From Nitrospinota bacterium (GTDB lineage Bacteria > Nitrospinota > Nitrospinia > UBA9942), in contig JACQBS010000123.1 in NCBI GenBank assembly GCA_016194325.1, positions 1 through 37,693 on the forward strand: a DNA stretch of 37,693 bases. Reading direction: 5' to 3'. The notes beneath the pieces are model-generated. The model did not search any database and was not told where the DNA came from. It was given only the letters and a program-made list of their open reading frames with translations. The translations under genes were made by a program, and so were the position numbers. This document shows, one piece after another, positions 26,949-35,128 of this stretch. Each line of letters starts with the position of its first letter. Positions within the stretch are counted from its first letter, which is position 1.

Positions 26949-27764
26949 TTATACTGCCCTTCCTACTTCATCCACCAATTTTGATGTAGAATCATTGTAT
27001 GACTGAATAACCTTCTGATAAGACTCATATCCCCTTATAACCTCAATCATTGATGCCATCTCTTTCATCGTATTTATATTTGACTTTTCAAGAAACCCCT
27101 GCTTCACCTCCACATTTTTTGCTCTCAATTCTTCTATATTTTCATTTAAGGGGGCGTATAATCCATTTCCTACCTTTTTTAAGGCATATGGCTTTGGTAA
27201 ATCTACAATCTTCAATTTAGCCCCTTTCTGTATCCCGACTGGAACATCACCTAAAAATTGATTTATTACAGATATTGTTCCATCAGGTGACACAGAAAAT
27301 TCCCCGCCTGTCCCTGATATGGACAGCATATTAATAAAAATGGGTTCACCGATTTCGCCTTCCCTGCCTCCAAAAACAGGGTATCCATCCTGAGTCGTCA
27401 GCATGCCATCTTCCCCTACCTTAAAATTACCACTCCTCGTATATCTGATACCCTCAGGGGTCTCAACAGCAAAAAAACCGTCTCCATTTAAAGCCATGTC
27501 CAACTCACTTTTTGTCTCAATTAGAGGTCCCTGTGAAAAATCAACATAGTGATTTGGACTAATTACATAAGCCTGTGTATTGACATCTGAAGATATCTGT
27601 GACGGAACATTGACACCATCAGGTTGCTTAAGATAACTCTCAAAAACTGCAATATCACCCTTATAAGCTGAAGAATTAATATTTGCCAGATTGTTTGAGA
27701 TTTGATTTAATCTCCTTTCCTGAACGACGCTTCCAGAAAGTGCTACATAGATTCCCTTATCCAT
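26949..27764 (-). CDS. flgF: flagellar proximal rod protein FlgF
   Basis: The 271-aa protein begins MDKGIYVALSGSVVQERRLN, then QISNNLANINSSAYKGD, and has KSELDMALNGDGFFAVETPE and IRYTRSGNFKVGEDGMLTTQ. The C-terminus is VKQGFLEKSNINTMKEMASM and IEVIRGYESYQKVIQSYN. This is the flagellar rod family. Its position before flgG and its divergence from FlgG point to FlgF. GGAG lies about nine bases before the ATG. It is the first gene of the minus-strand flagellar run and has a sigma-54-like promoter. Confidence 0.93.
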   Translation of the reverse strand: MDKGIYVALSGSVVQERRLNQISNNLANINSSAYKGDIAVFESYLKQPDGVNVPSQISSDVNTQAYVISPNHYVDFSQGPLIETKSELDMALNGDGFFAVETPEGIRYTRSGNFKVGEDGMLTTQDGYPVFGGREGEIGEPIFINMLSISGTGGEFSVSPDGTISVINQFLGDVPVGIQKGAKLKIVDLPKPYALKKVGNGLYAPLNENIEELRAKNVEVKQGFLEKSNINTMKEMASMIEVIRGYESYQKVIQSYNDSTSKLVDEVGRAV

Positions 27765-27822
27765 AAAATATCGCTCCGATTAATTCCTATTATTAATCCC
27801 TTTTTTGCCTGCTATAAATTTA

Positions 27823-27838
27823 TGCAAGTGATATGCCA
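27823..27838 (-). promoter_or_regulatory. sigma-54 promoter of the flgF operon
   Basis: The minus strand reads TGGCATATCACTTGCA: GG and GC lie exactly ten bases apart, matching the -24/-12 consensus TGGCAY-N5-TTGCA. Transcription would start near 27812, leaving about a 48-nt leader to flgF. RpoN control of rod and hook genes is common in Nitrospirota and deltaproteobacteria-like groups. Confidence 0.75.
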
Positions 27839-28068
27839 TTAAACAAATAAAGAGATTTAATGATTGAAAACCCATATTATTCAAATGGTTTTATTTTGAT
27901 ACAAAAAATAAGTATGGATATTTTTTTGACACTTAACTTCTCTATATGAGGAATGTTTTTCTCTTAAATAAGGTATTTTTTGCCTCTCTCAATAATCAAT
28001 ATTTTTAAGCAATATGTATATTTTTCAAGAAGTAAGACTCAAGACTATGTCACCCCATGTCTATTTTA
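27839..28068. other. AT-rich divergent intergenic region
   Basis: The 384-bp gap between flgF (minus) and the GNAT gene (plus) holds the sigma-54 site at its left and a sigma-70 site at its right. In between I see only AT-rich DNA with no ORF. It is one of the few gaps without a short-period palindrome. It probably carries activator binding sites for the sigma-54 promoter, but I cannot define them. Confidence 0.4.
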
Positions 28069-28097
28069 TTGACAATAAAAATCAGAGAGTATATATT
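28069..28097 (+). promoter_or_regulatory. sigma-70 promoter for the GNAT gene
   Basis: TTGACA (28069-28074), a 17-base spacer and TATATT (28092-28097): a near-consensus housekeeping promoter. The start should be near 28104, with about a 45-nt leader to ATG 28149. Confidence 0.75.
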
Positions 28098-28148
28098 TAC
28101 TCTACATTTTTTATGATAAAATCTTTTTAAGGGAGAAATTTTAGACAG

Positions 28149-28607
28149 ATGATAAGAAAGGCATTGATTAAGGATGCAAAAGAGATTATCTCTATAATAA
28201 ATTTTTATGCAAACAGGGGTGAGATGCTCTATCGTTCAATAAATGAACTCTATGAGAATATCAGGGATTTTATAGTATATGAAATAGATGGCGAGATTAT
28301 AGCGGTCTCGTCACTACATATTGACTGGGAGGACCTCGCAGAGATAAGGTCTCTGGCGGTAAAGGAGAAGAGCAGCAGAAAGGGTATAGGGTCTGAACTC
28401 GTCAGGGAATGCATAAGAGAGGCGAAGGAACTGGGCATTAAAAAGGTATTCACACTCACCTATGTGCCTAAATTTTTTGAAAAGATGGGATTTAAGATAG
28501 TTGACAAGGCACAGTTCCCCCACAAGATATGGGGTGATTGTGTAAAGTGCCCTAAATTTCCATCTTGTGATGAAACAGCACTCATAATAGAAGTGTCAGA
28601 GAGTTAA
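28149..28607 (+). CDS. argA: GNAT N-acetyltransferase, ArgA-type N-acetylglutamate synthase
   Basis: The 152-aa protein starts MIRKALIKDAKEIISIINFY. It has the motif RSINELYENIRDFIVYEIDG, then WEDLAEIRSLAVKEKSSRKG and IGSELVRECIREA (acetyl-CoA pyrophosphate loop RKGIGSE), and ends LTYVPKFFEKMGFKIVDK, then FPHKIWGDCVKCPKFPSCDE. This pattern, including the C-terminal Cys cluster, is that of short GNAT-type N-acetylglutamate synthases, the first step of arginine synthesis. The last residues (VSES) overlap a GTGTCAGAG repeat. It may be co-transcribed with tolQ, which follows after 66 bp. Confidence 0.82.
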   Translation: MIRKALIKDAKEIISIINFYANRGEMLYRSINELYENIRDFIVYEIDGEIIAVSSLHIDWEDLAEIRSLAVKEKSSRKGIGSELVRECIREAKELGIKKVFTLTYVPKFFEKMGFKIVDKAQFPHKIWGDCVKCPKFPSCDETALIIEVSES

Positions 28608-28662
28608 AGTGTCAAAGAGTCAGAAAAACTCTGACACTCTGATACTATGACACTTTGACACT
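28592..28662. repeat. inverted GTGTCA repeat between argA and tolQ
   Basis: The left arm GTGTCAGAGAGTTAAAGTGT and onward (28593-28625) and the right arm CTCTGACACTCTGATACTAT plus GACACTTTGACAC form a hairpin. It overlaps the argA stop. Confidence 0.85.
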
Positions 28663-28673
28663 GGGGTATACTA

Positions 28674-29387
28674 ATGTCAATATTTGATTACGGTTTTAAA
28701 GGAAGTATCTATGAAATGATTGCCCATGCTGGACCTGTAGGAAAGGCAGTATTATTGATACTGATGCTCTTTTCTATAATTTCATGGGCTATAATTATAA
28801 AGAAGTTCAAGATATTAAGACAGGCCAGAAGGGAAACAGAAAAATTTTACGAGATATATTCAAAAAAGGGTAATCTCGCAAACATATATGCAGTGGGCAA
28901 GAACTTAAAAAATAGCCCTGTGGCAAAACTCTTTATAGCAGGATATAACGAATTGGTAACAAGTGCAAAGGCATCTGCTCCAGATGGGCAGTCGCCTGAA
29001 GGAAAAAAGGTTGTAATAGAAAGTCTTGACAGAATCAATAGGATGCTTTCTCAGATAACATTACAGGAGATAACACGGCTGGAAAAATCACTTACCTTTC
29101 TTGCAACAACAGGAAGCACCACCCCATTCATAGGTCTCTTTGGAACAGTCTGGGGGGTAATGACAGCCTTTCAGGGAATAGGGGCAAAGGGCTCGGCAAG
29201 TATATCCGTTGTTGCCCCTGGAATATCAGAGGCATTAATTGCCACTGCAGCCGGGCTTGCCGCTGCAGTTCCTGCTGTCATCTTTTATAATCATTTTGTA
29301 AACAGGGTAAGGGTCGCAACAAACGAGATGGATAACTTCACACTTGATTTTCTCTTATTGATTGAGAAGAATTTCATGAAAAAATAA
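28674..29387 (+). CDS. tolQ: TolQ (MotA/TolQ/ExbB proton channel)
   Basis: The 237-aa inner-membrane protein has a first membrane helix at AVLLILMLFSIISWAIIIKK. A second and third lie around TTPFIGLFGTVWGVMTAFQG and EALIATAAGLAAAVPAVIFY, the hallmark of TolQ/ExbB. With TolR it forms the proton-driven motor of the Tol-Pal envelope complex. A cytoplasmic loop with EITRLEKSLTFLATTGST precedes TM2, as in TolQ. Assignment to tolQ rather than exbB rests on the following tolR-tolA-tolB-pal. Confidence 0.93.
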   Translation: MSIFDYGFKGSIYEMIAHAGPVGKAVLLILMLFSIISWAIIIKKFKILRQARRETEKFYEIYSKKGNLANIYAVGKNLKNSPVAKLFIAGYNELVTSAKASAPDGQSPEGKKVVIESLDRINRMLSQITLQEITRLEKSLTFLATTGSTTPFIGLFGTVWGVMTAFQGIGAKGSASISVVAPGISEALIATAAGLAAAVPAVIFYNHFVNRVRVATNEMDNFTLDFLLLIEKNFMKK

Positions 29388-29400
29388 AGAAAAAAACTTA

Positions 29401-29494
29401 AACACGAATGACACGAATGGACAAATTACACAAAAACTAATAACAAAAAAACTATTTTTTATTCGTGACATTCGTATATTCGTGTAATTAGTGT
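29401..29494. repeat. inverted CACGAATG repeat between tolQ and tolR
   Basis: The left arm AACACGAATGACACGAATGG (29401-29420) pairs with the right arm ATTCGTGACATTCGTATATT plus CGTGT. The tolR leader starts right after it, with no Shine-Dalgarno site. Confidence 0.85.
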
Positions 29495-29516
29495 TCTAAA
29501 GATTTTATAATTTTCT

Positions 29517-29924
29517 ATGTCCGAGCAAAATAGAAGACGGATAACAACTACCCTTTCGGAGATAAATGTCACCCCATTCGTGGATGTAATGCTTGTCCTC
29601 TTAGTAATATTCATGGTAACAACCCCCCTGTTAGAAAAAGGTATTGATGTTGACCTTCCGAAAGAACCGGCAAAGGATGTTGAGGCAATTGAAAGGTCAG
29701 CTATCACTGTCAACAAAGGGGAAGAAATATATTTTAATGAAAAAAGAATATCAATAGATGAAATAGAATCAGTCCTGAAAGATACATACTCATTAAAACC
29801 TGATAAAGAGATATTTTTAAGGGCTGACAAAGAACTCTCCTATGGATTTGTAGTAAAAATCATGTCAAAGATAAAAAATGCAGGAATTGATAAGATTGAT
29901 ATGGTAACAGAGGCAGAAGAATAA
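29517..29924 (+). CDS. tolR: TolR (ExbD/TolR family)
   Basis: The 135-aa protein reads LSEINVTPFVDVMLVLLVIF, then MVTTPLLEKGIDVDLPK: a single N-terminal membrane helix with the invariant Asp (FVDVMLVLL) used in proton translocation. The periplasmic domain has REKIDE-type features (EIYFNEKRISIDEIESVL, IFLRADKELSYGFVVKIM). It partners TolQ and TolA. The ATG at 29517 lacks a ribosome binding site and lies close to a repeat. Confidence 0.93.
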   Translation: MSEQNRRRITTTLSEINVTPFVDVMLVLLVIFMVTTPLLEKGIDVDLPKEPAKDVEAIERSAITVNKGEEIYFNEKRISIDEIESVLKDTYSLKPDKEIFLRADKELSYGFVVKIMSKIKNAGIDKIDMVTEAEE

Positions 29925-29928
29925 AATA

Positions 29929-29960
29929 ATTTGAAATTTCAAATTTCAAATTTCAAATTC
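29929..29960. repeat. AAATTTC heptamer-type repeat before tolA
   Basis: TTGAAATTTCAAATTTCAAA and onward: self-complementary units repeated about four times. They abut the tolA start and leave no ribosome binding site. Confidence 0.85.
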
Positions 29961-29964
29961 TTAA

Positions 29965-30837
29965 ATGGTTACTCATTACAGGATAAAGATAACTGAGATT
30001 GATACTCCATTTGAAACGGGAAAGTCATTTATATTTTCACTGTTCTTTCATCTCATGATAATAGGCATCCTCCTTTTTTCACCAGGGCTTCTTTCTGAAA
30101 AAAAGAGGAGTTATATTACCTCTTATAAGGTTACATTAGTTGAGCTTCCGAAAAGGGAGAAGGCTGTCCAGAGCCCAATTCAGGATGTTGTATTAACACC
30201 TGCAGAGCCTGCAATAATTCCACGGCCGGCACCTGTAATAGAAGAGCCTGTCAAGCCACCTGAGCCGATTATTACAAAACCTGAAGAAATCAAAGCCACT
30301 CCAGTAAAAAAGAAACAGAAAGATTTAAAAGAAAAATCCAAAAAGAAAGAGAGGGAGTCGGTTCAAAAGAAAAAAGAGACTGAATCAATTACTGTCCGTG
30401 ATAAGATGAAGGAAACAGCAAAAAAACGAGAGGAGGCATATATACCTCCACCTGTTCAATCCCCTCTATCAATTAAAAAAACAGATGAAGCTGTTGCATC
30501 TATTTCGCCGCCGGTAGGCGATATTTCTCTGGACACAAAGGAGTTTCCCTATGAGTGGTATTTAATCGGCATTAAGAATAAAATTGAGAACAGATGGAGC
30601 ACACTTGAAGTGGAAATTCTTTCAGGAGAGATTAATAAGGTTATAATAAAATTTAAAATTTTGAGAAATGGGAGGATAGAAAGGGCAGAGATTGAAAGGT
30701 CATCAGGCTTCCCTCCCTTTGACAACTCCGCCCTCAGGGCTGTATTATCTTCCGCCCCTCTCCCGCCGCTGCCAAAGGATTTTGGAGAGGACTCTCTCGT
30801 AATTCACTTTGGATTTGAGTATAAAAAGAATGGATAA
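29965..30837 (+). CDS. tolA: TolA/TonB-like energy transducer
   Basis: The 290-aa protein has a cytoplasmic N-terminus, one membrane helix (IFSLFFHLMIIGILLFSPGL) and a long Pro/Lys/Glu-rich periplasmic stalk (EEPVKPPEPIITKPEE, KKKQKDLKEKSKKKERE). A TonB/TolA C-terminal domain follows (NRWSTLEVEILSGEINKVII, GRIERAEIERSSGFPPFDNS, ALRAVLSSAPLPPLPKDF). It links the TolQR motor to TolB/Pal. The fold is TonB_C-like, so TonB is a formal alternative, but the gene order decides for TolA. It overlaps tolB by eight bases. Confidence 0.85.
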   Translation: MVTHYRIKITEIDTPFETGKSFIFSLFFHLMIIGILLFSPGLLSEKKRSYITSYKVTLVELPKREKAVQSPIQDVVLTPAEPAIIPRPAPVIEEPVKPPEPIITKPEEIKATPVKKKQKDLKEKSKKKERESVQKKKETESITVRDKMKETAKKREEAYIPPPVQSPLSIKKTDEAVASISPPVGDISLDTKEFPYEWYLIGIKNKIENRWSTLEVEILSGEINKVIIKFKILRNGRIERAEIERSSGFPPFDNSALRAVLSSAPLPPLPKDFGEDSLVIHFGFEYKKNG

Positions 30838-32161
30838 AAAAACACTGGTTAGGATTCTGTTATTTTTTTTGCTGTTCACTGTTCATTATTCACTGTTCAC
30901 TGTCTTTGCCGATACCTCTGATGTATATTTAAGTATTACAAAGGCAGGGGGGGCAAAGATAAAGATTGCCATTCCTGATTTTTCATTTCAGGAAGGGGCA
31001 ATAGACAGGGAAAATTTCTCCCGAAAGAGTGCAGAGATTTTAATGGACGACCTGAACAATTCGGGCTTTTTCAAGGCAATAGAGAACAGGGATATTTTAA
31101 AGGAAGTAAATACAAAGGATAAAAAGACAGGCAAAATAAATTTTAATGCGTGGACATCCTTAGGGGCAGAGACCCTTGCAAAGGGGAATATAAATATAGA
31201 GGGGGGTGAAATCAATATTGAATGCAGGCTGTATGACCTCAAAAGGGGGGAGCAGATTATCGGTTACAAGTATAGCGGCGACAGGACTACATTCAGGCAG
31301 ATGCTCCATAAATTCTCCGATGAAATAACCTACCGATTTACAGGAGAGAAGGGGGTCGCCATGACCATGCTCACCTTTATCTCAAAGGCAACAGGAAATA
31401 AGGAGGTATACACATCTGATTATGACGGCCAGAATATTCGTAAAATTACAGATGATAAATCAATCTCTCTATTCCCAAAATGGTCGCCTGACGGGAAGAG
31501 CATCATATATGCAACCTTCAGATACAGAAACCCTGACCTCTATTTGATAAATGTTGCAGATGGCAAAAAGACTCCGGTCTCAATATTCCCCGGGATAAAC
31601 GCACCTGCCACATGGTCTCCGGATGGAAAGAGGCTTGCCGTATCGCTAAGCAAGGACGGTAATGCAGAAATTTATACAATGGATATTAATGGGAGAAATT
31701 TGTTGCGATTGACTAATTCCAGAAGTATTGATACATCCCCTGCATGGTCTCCGAATGAAATGGAGATTGCCTTTACTTCAGACAGGGCTGGAAGCCCTCA
31801 AATCTACATAATGGGGTCTGACGGGGCAAACTTAAGAAGGCTCACATATCAGGGGAGTTACAATGACCAGTCATCATGGTCCCCTGATGGAAATAAAATA
31901 GCCTATTCCTCTCTCAATGGTGGACAATTTAATATTTTTGTGATAGATTTGGTCAGCAATAAAGTCCAGCAGTTGACATCAGATACAGGTGACAATCAAA
32001 ATCCTGCATGGTCTCCTGACGGCAGGCATATAGCCTTCAGTTCCAATAGAGACGGAAAGTATCAGATATATGTAATGAATTCAGATGGAACTGACCAGAG
32101 GAGGATTATATATTTAGAGGGGGGTGGATACAGCCCTTCATGGTCACAGAGGATTGAGTAA
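30830..32161 (+). CDS. tolB: TolB periplasmic beta-propeller protein
   Basis: From ATG 30830 the protein is 443 aa. After a signal peptide come the TolB N-domain (KIAIPDFSFQEGAIDRENFS) and six WD40-like PD40 blades (SPDGKSIIYATFRYRNPDLY, SPDGKRLAVSLSKDGNAEIY, SPNEMEIAFTSDRAGSPQIY, SPDGNKIAYSSLNGGQFNIF, SPDGRHIAFSSNRDGKYQIY). TolB binds Pal and peptidoglycan. A longer frame from TTG 30809 only adds seven residues from the tolA tail. The hydrophobic signal core (LLFTVHYSLFTVFA) is encoded by a CTGTTCA-type repeat at 30871-30904. Confidence 0.95.
   Translation: MDKKTLVRILLFFLLFTVHYSLFTVFADTSDVYLSITKAGGAKIKIAIPDFSFQEGAIDRENFSRKSAEILMDDLNNSGFFKAIENRDILKEVNTKDKKTGKINFNAWTSLGAETLAKGNINIEGGEINIECRLYDLKRGEQIIGYKYSGDRTTFRQMLHKFSDEITYRFTGEKGVAMTMLTFISKATGNKEVYTSDYDGQNIRKITDDKSISLFPKWSPDGKSIIYATFRYRNPDLYLINVADGKKTPVSIFPGINAPATWSPDGKRLAVSLSKDGNAEIYTMDINGRNLLRLTNSRSIDTSPAWSPNEMEIAFTSDRAGSPQIYIMGSDGANLRRLTYQGSYNDQSSWSPDGNKIAYSSLNGGQFNIFVIDLVSNKVQQLTSDTGDNQNPAWSPDGRHIAFSSNRDGKYQIYVMNSDGTDQRRIIYLEGGGYSPSWSQRIE
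30871..30904. repeat. TTCACTG heptamer-type repeat in the TolB signal peptide
   Basis: GCTGTTCACTGTTCATTATT then CACTGTTCACTGTC (30871-30904): imperfect copies of a 7-nt unit. They encode FTVHYSLFTVF, the hydrophobic core of the TolB export signal. Confidence 0.8.
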
Positions 32162-32220
32162 GTATCAGAGTGTCAAAGCTCTTTATACTCTGACACTATG
32201 ACACTCTGACTCATTGACAC
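32162..32220. repeat. inverted GTGTCA repeat between tolB and pal
   Basis: The left arm TATCAGAGTGTCAAAGC and the right arm ACTCTGACACTATGACACTC plus TGACTC form a hairpin. It is the same family as at 28592-28662. Confidence 0.85.
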
Positions 32221-32242
32221 TATTTTTGAAAGGAGGTTTGAG

Positions 32243-32950
32243 ATGGTAAAGAATAATGTGAAGTATTTATTAGCTGTCATGTTTATTGTCTTTTCAGTAT
32301 CTGTTTTTATTAATTCATGTGCACCCAAGAAGGCAAAGGTAGATCAGGCAGCGATAATGAAAGTAGATGAGAGGGCTGCCGAGGAGGCAAGATTAAAAGC
32401 CGAAGAAGAAAAAAGATTAAAAAAGGAAGAGGAAAAAAGATTAAAAGAAGAGGAGATGAAAAGGGCTGAAGAGGAGGCAAGATTAAAGGCTGAGAAGGAA
32501 GCAAGATTAAAAACAGAAGAGGAGAGAAAGAGAATTGAGGAGGAAAAACTAAAAGAAGCGGAGGGTGAAATAAAGCCTCAGATAGCAAGGGAGGCTGAGA
32601 CAAAGGCAGCACCTCAATTAGAGGATATACATTTTGATTTTGATAAATCCGATATTAAAACCGATGCAAGGGAGGCACTACAGAAAAATGCAGACTGGCT
32701 GCAAAAAAACCCTGATATAAAGATTCAGATAGAAGGACACTGCGATGAAAGGGGGACTGCGGAATACAACCTCGCACTCGGAGAGAGAAGGGCAATGTCA
32801 ACAAAGAAATATTTAATATCCTTAGGTATATCTGCCGACAGAATTTATACCATAAGTTACGGTGAGGAACTTCCCATAGACCCGAATCACAGTGAGGATG
32901 CATGGGCAAAGAATAGAAGGGCACACTTCCTTGTTATTACAAAAACCTGA
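32243..32950 (+). CDS. pal: peptidoglycan-associated lipoprotein Pal with a charged linker
   Basis: The 235-aa protein has a lipobox FINSC (Cys26). The C-terminal OmpA-like domain starts at residue 129: IHFDFDKSDIKTDAREALQK, then IKIQIEGHCDERGTAEYNLA and LGERRAMSTKKYL, with the GH-DERG and RR signatures that bind peptidoglycan. Between them lies a Glu/Lys-rich helical stretch (residues 40-115, EEARLKAEEEKRLKKEEEKR-type), which is not in ordinary Pal. A strong GAAAGGAGG precedes ATG 32243. It probably tethers the outer membrane to peptidoglycan across an extended gap. Confidence 0.94.
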   Translation: MVKNNVKYLLAVMFIVFSVSVFINSCAPKKAKVDQAAIMKVDERAAEEARLKAEEEKRLKKEEEKRLKEEEMKRAEEEARLKAEKEARLKTEEERKRIEEEKLKEAEGEIKPQIAREAETKAAPQLEDIHFDFDKSDIKTDAREALQKNADWLQKNPDIKIQIEGHCDERGTAEYNLALGERRAMSTKKYLISLGISADRIYTISYGEELPIDPNHSEDAWAKNRRAHFLVITKT

Positions 32951-32952
32951 TA

Positions 32953-33118
32953 AGCCACAGAGGTCACAGAGAAAGACAAAAATAAAAAAGATTAAGGAGA
33001 AAGGGAGAAGATGGAGAGATGGAGAAAAGTTAAAATAAAATAATTTCCATTCCCCTTTTCTCAAATTTCCCCATTTCTCCTTATTGTTTTCCTCTGTGTT
33101 CTCTGTGAACTCTGTGGC
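32953..33118. repeat. composite nested palindrome between pal and cpoB
   Basis: The outer arms GCCACAGAGGTCACAGAGAA and TCTGTGTTCTCTGTGAACTC plus TGTGGC are complementary. Inside them a purine-rich arm (TTAAGGAGAAAGGGAGAAGA, from 32991) pairs with TCTCAAATTTCCCCATTTCT and onward. It fills the 198-bp gap. Confidence 0.85.
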
Positions 33119-33148
33119 AAATTTTTATAATTTCCTCTACATGAACAA

Positions 33149-34408
33149 ATGAAAAAGATTTTTTCTCCCTCTATTGTGTATCTGGCATCCTGTATTCTCC
33201 TTTTAACCGCTTGTGTCTCCTCCAAAGAGATGGACATCCTCCAGAAAAACATAAAAGAGATAAACTTAGAGATGGGTAAATTAAATTCTGAGTTTGGTAA
33301 AATAAATTCTGAAATTGGCAAGCTGTCATTTGAATTAAAAAATATAAGTCAGAAGACAGGTGTGGTGGAAGAAACACGAACAGAACAGACCGATATCAAA
33401 AAGATTCTCTCCAATATAGACAGGGTTCTGGAAACAAGCAGAAAAAATCAGGCTGATTTAAGGACTGATATGGATAATTTAAGTGACGGTCTCCAGCAAG
33501 TAACCTCAAAGATAGATGAATATGTCTATCGCATAGGCAATCTTAATCAGAGGCTTGATTCCATTGATGTGAGGCTTACACAGCTTTCAGATATATACAA
33601 GGCTGCTACTGAAAAGGGCAAAAAGGAGGAACTAACAGTAAAAGAAATACACCAAAAAATAAATTCCATGGGGTCAGGATTAGTATCCCTGCAGGCAGGA
33701 TTAGTCTCTCTGCAGACAGATTTGGCTGGAGTAAAGACAGAAATAAATTCTTTAAATGAGAAATTTAAGGTGCTTGCCGGAAAGGGGAAAGAACAGCTAA
33801 AGAAGAAGGATACAAAAATATCTCCCCCTTCAAAAGAAAAGGAAGGGACAGAAACTCCCGCTGAAGATAAAAAAGAAGAGAATAAAATACCGGAAACACC
33901 GCTTCCTCCACAGAAAGAGGTTACAGAGCTACCCTCTCCGGCAAAAGAACCTGCTGTAACCGAGTCGCTTCCTCCTATTGTCGCACTAAAACCTGAAGAG
34001 GTATATAAAACAGCCTATAGCGATTATCTCAAAGGGAGTTTTCAACTGGCAATATCAGGATTCAGAAACTATATTGAGAATTTTCCAGACACAGAGCTTG
34101 CAGGCAATTCTCAGTACTGGATAGCCGAATGTTATTACAGCACAATGGATTATGACATGGCAATATCAGAGTTTAGTGAGGTAATTAACAAATATCCTAA
34201 GAATCCAAAGGTGCCGAGTGCCATGTTGAAGATAGCCTATTCAAAAATTAAACTTAATAAAACGACCGAGGCTACAACACAGCTTAAAGAGATTATAGAA
34301 AAACATCCGAATTCTGATGAGGCAAGACTTGCAAAGGAAAGGCTAAAATCAACGGAAAAACCTGCTAAACCTGCTAAAGGCAAAGAGGTTAAAAAGACTA
34401 AAAAGTAA
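33149..34408 (+). CDS. cpoB: CpoB/YbgF-like Tol-associated TPR lipoprotein
   Basis: The 419-aa protein has a lipobox LLTAC (Cys22), coiled-coil heptads through residues 30-220 (LNSEFGKINSEIGKLSFELK), a Pro/Glu-rich linker (about 225-285) and three C-terminal TPRs (YKTAYSDYLKGSFQLAISGF, QYWIAECYYSTMDYDMAISE, KLNKTTEATTQLKEIIEKHP). This layout matches the Tol-Pal system protein YbgF/CpoB, which coordinates peptidoglycan synthesis with outer-membrane constriction. It ends nine bases from the convergent purE gene. Confidence 0.88.
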   Translation: MKKIFSPSIVYLASCILLLTACVSSKEMDILQKNIKEINLEMGKLNSEFGKINSEIGKLSFELKNISQKTGVVEETRTEQTDIKKILSNIDRVLETSRKNQADLRTDMDNLSDGLQQVTSKIDEYVYRIGNLNQRLDSIDVRLTQLSDIYKAATEKGKKEELTVKEIHQKINSMGSGLVSLQAGLVSLQTDLAGVKTEINSLNEKFKVLAGKGKEQLKKKDTKISPPSKEKEGTETPAEDKKEENKIPETPLPPQKEVTELPSPAKEPAVTESLPPIVALKPEEVYKTAYSDYLKGSFQLAISGFRNYIENFPDTELAGNSQYWIAECYYSTMDYDMAISEFSEVINKYPKNPKVPSAMLKIAYSKIKLNKTTEATTQLKEIIEKHPNSDEARLAKERLKSTEKPAKPAKGKEVKKTKK

Positions 34409-34417
34409 AATTTTTCC

Positions 34418-34924
34418 CTATCTTTTAGCCCTTTTGCCTTTTAACCTTTTATCCTTCTCCTCCACTTCATCTGATAGCCTCTTCTTATAGGCCTTCAATT
34501 TCTTTTGGAGTGATTTATCGCTGACAGCCAGAATCTGAACAGCAAGTATGGCTGCATTCTTTGCCCCTCCCTTTCCTAATGCCATTGCAGCAACAGGGAT
34601 ACCTGAAGGCATCTGAAGTATTGAGAGGATAGAATCAAGTCCGAGGAGAGGTGAAGAATCTATCGGCACACCTATAACAGGCATTGTTGTCTCAGCAGCA
34701 ATGACACCTGCAAGATGGGCTGCCCATCCTGCACCTGCAATCATTATTTTTATTCCATTTTTCTCCGCTGAATGGATATATTCCCTTGTCTTATCCGGTG
34801 AGCGATGTGCAGAGGCAATAGTAATCTCATATCCGATGCCAAAAGAATCAAGAACCTTCCCTGCCTCCTCCATTACAGCCAAATCCGAATCACTCCCCAT
34901 AACAATCGCAATTAGTGGTTTCAT
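34418..34924 (-). CDS. purE: N5-carboxyaminoimidazole ribonucleotide mutase PurE (class I)
   Basis: The 168-aa protein has VMGSDSDLAVMEEAGKVLD, SAHRSPDKTREYI, IMIAGAGWAAHLAGVIAAET and PVIGVPIDSSPLLGLDSILS, then QMPSGIPVAAMALG. These are the CO2/AIR-binding signatures of class I PurE, which moves the carboxylate of N5-CAIR in purine synthesis and pairs with PurK (not in the window). The C-terminal tail KDKRLKGKRAKR is basic and encoded by an AGGTTAAAAGG-type repeat, atypical for PurE. No Shine-Dalgarno site precedes the ATG. Confidence 0.95.
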   Translation of the reverse strand: MKPLIAIVMGSDSDLAVMEEAGKVLDSFGIGYEITIASAHRSPDKTREYIHSAEKNGIKIMIAGAGWAAHLAGVIAAETTMPVIGVPIDSSPLLGLDSILSILQMPSGIPVAAMALGKGGAKNAAILAVQILAVSDKSLQKKLKAYKKRLSDEVEEKDKRLKGKRAKR

Positions 34925-34935
34925 AAAAATAAATT

Positions 34936-35040
34936 AATCAGGACGCAGATTAACGCAGAAAAAGAAGATTTACGCTTGATAAAAGATTTGATTTTAATCT
35001 GTGTTAATCCGTAGTTTCTGCATTTATCTGCGTCCCATTA
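34936..35040. repeat. inverted ACGCAGATTAACGCAG repeat upstream of purE
   Basis: The left arm TAATCAGGACGCAGATTAAC plus GCAGAAAAAG and the right arm TTTCTGCATTTATCTGCGTC plus CCATTA are complementary. A near copy lies at 35672-35780. Confidence 0.85.
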
Positions 35041-35051
35041 AGTTTTTGTTC

Positions 35052-35080
35052 TTGAACAAACCTTTTACTTTCCGTATAAT
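35052..35080 (+). promoter_or_regulatory. sigma-70 promoter for the Zn-ribbon/FHA gene
   Basis: TTGAAC (35052-35057), a 17-base spacer and a perfect TATAAT (35075-35080). The start should be near 35087. Confidence 0.75.
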
Positions 35081-35128
35081 TATAGCAATACTACCGCCGA
35101 ATTGATTCAGCGTCAAGAAAAAGTATAT

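Noticed and set aside
32310..33064. Minus-strand ORFs opposite pal
   Set aside because: They are antisense shadows of the E/K-rich linker, giving Leu/Pro/Phe-rich nonsense.
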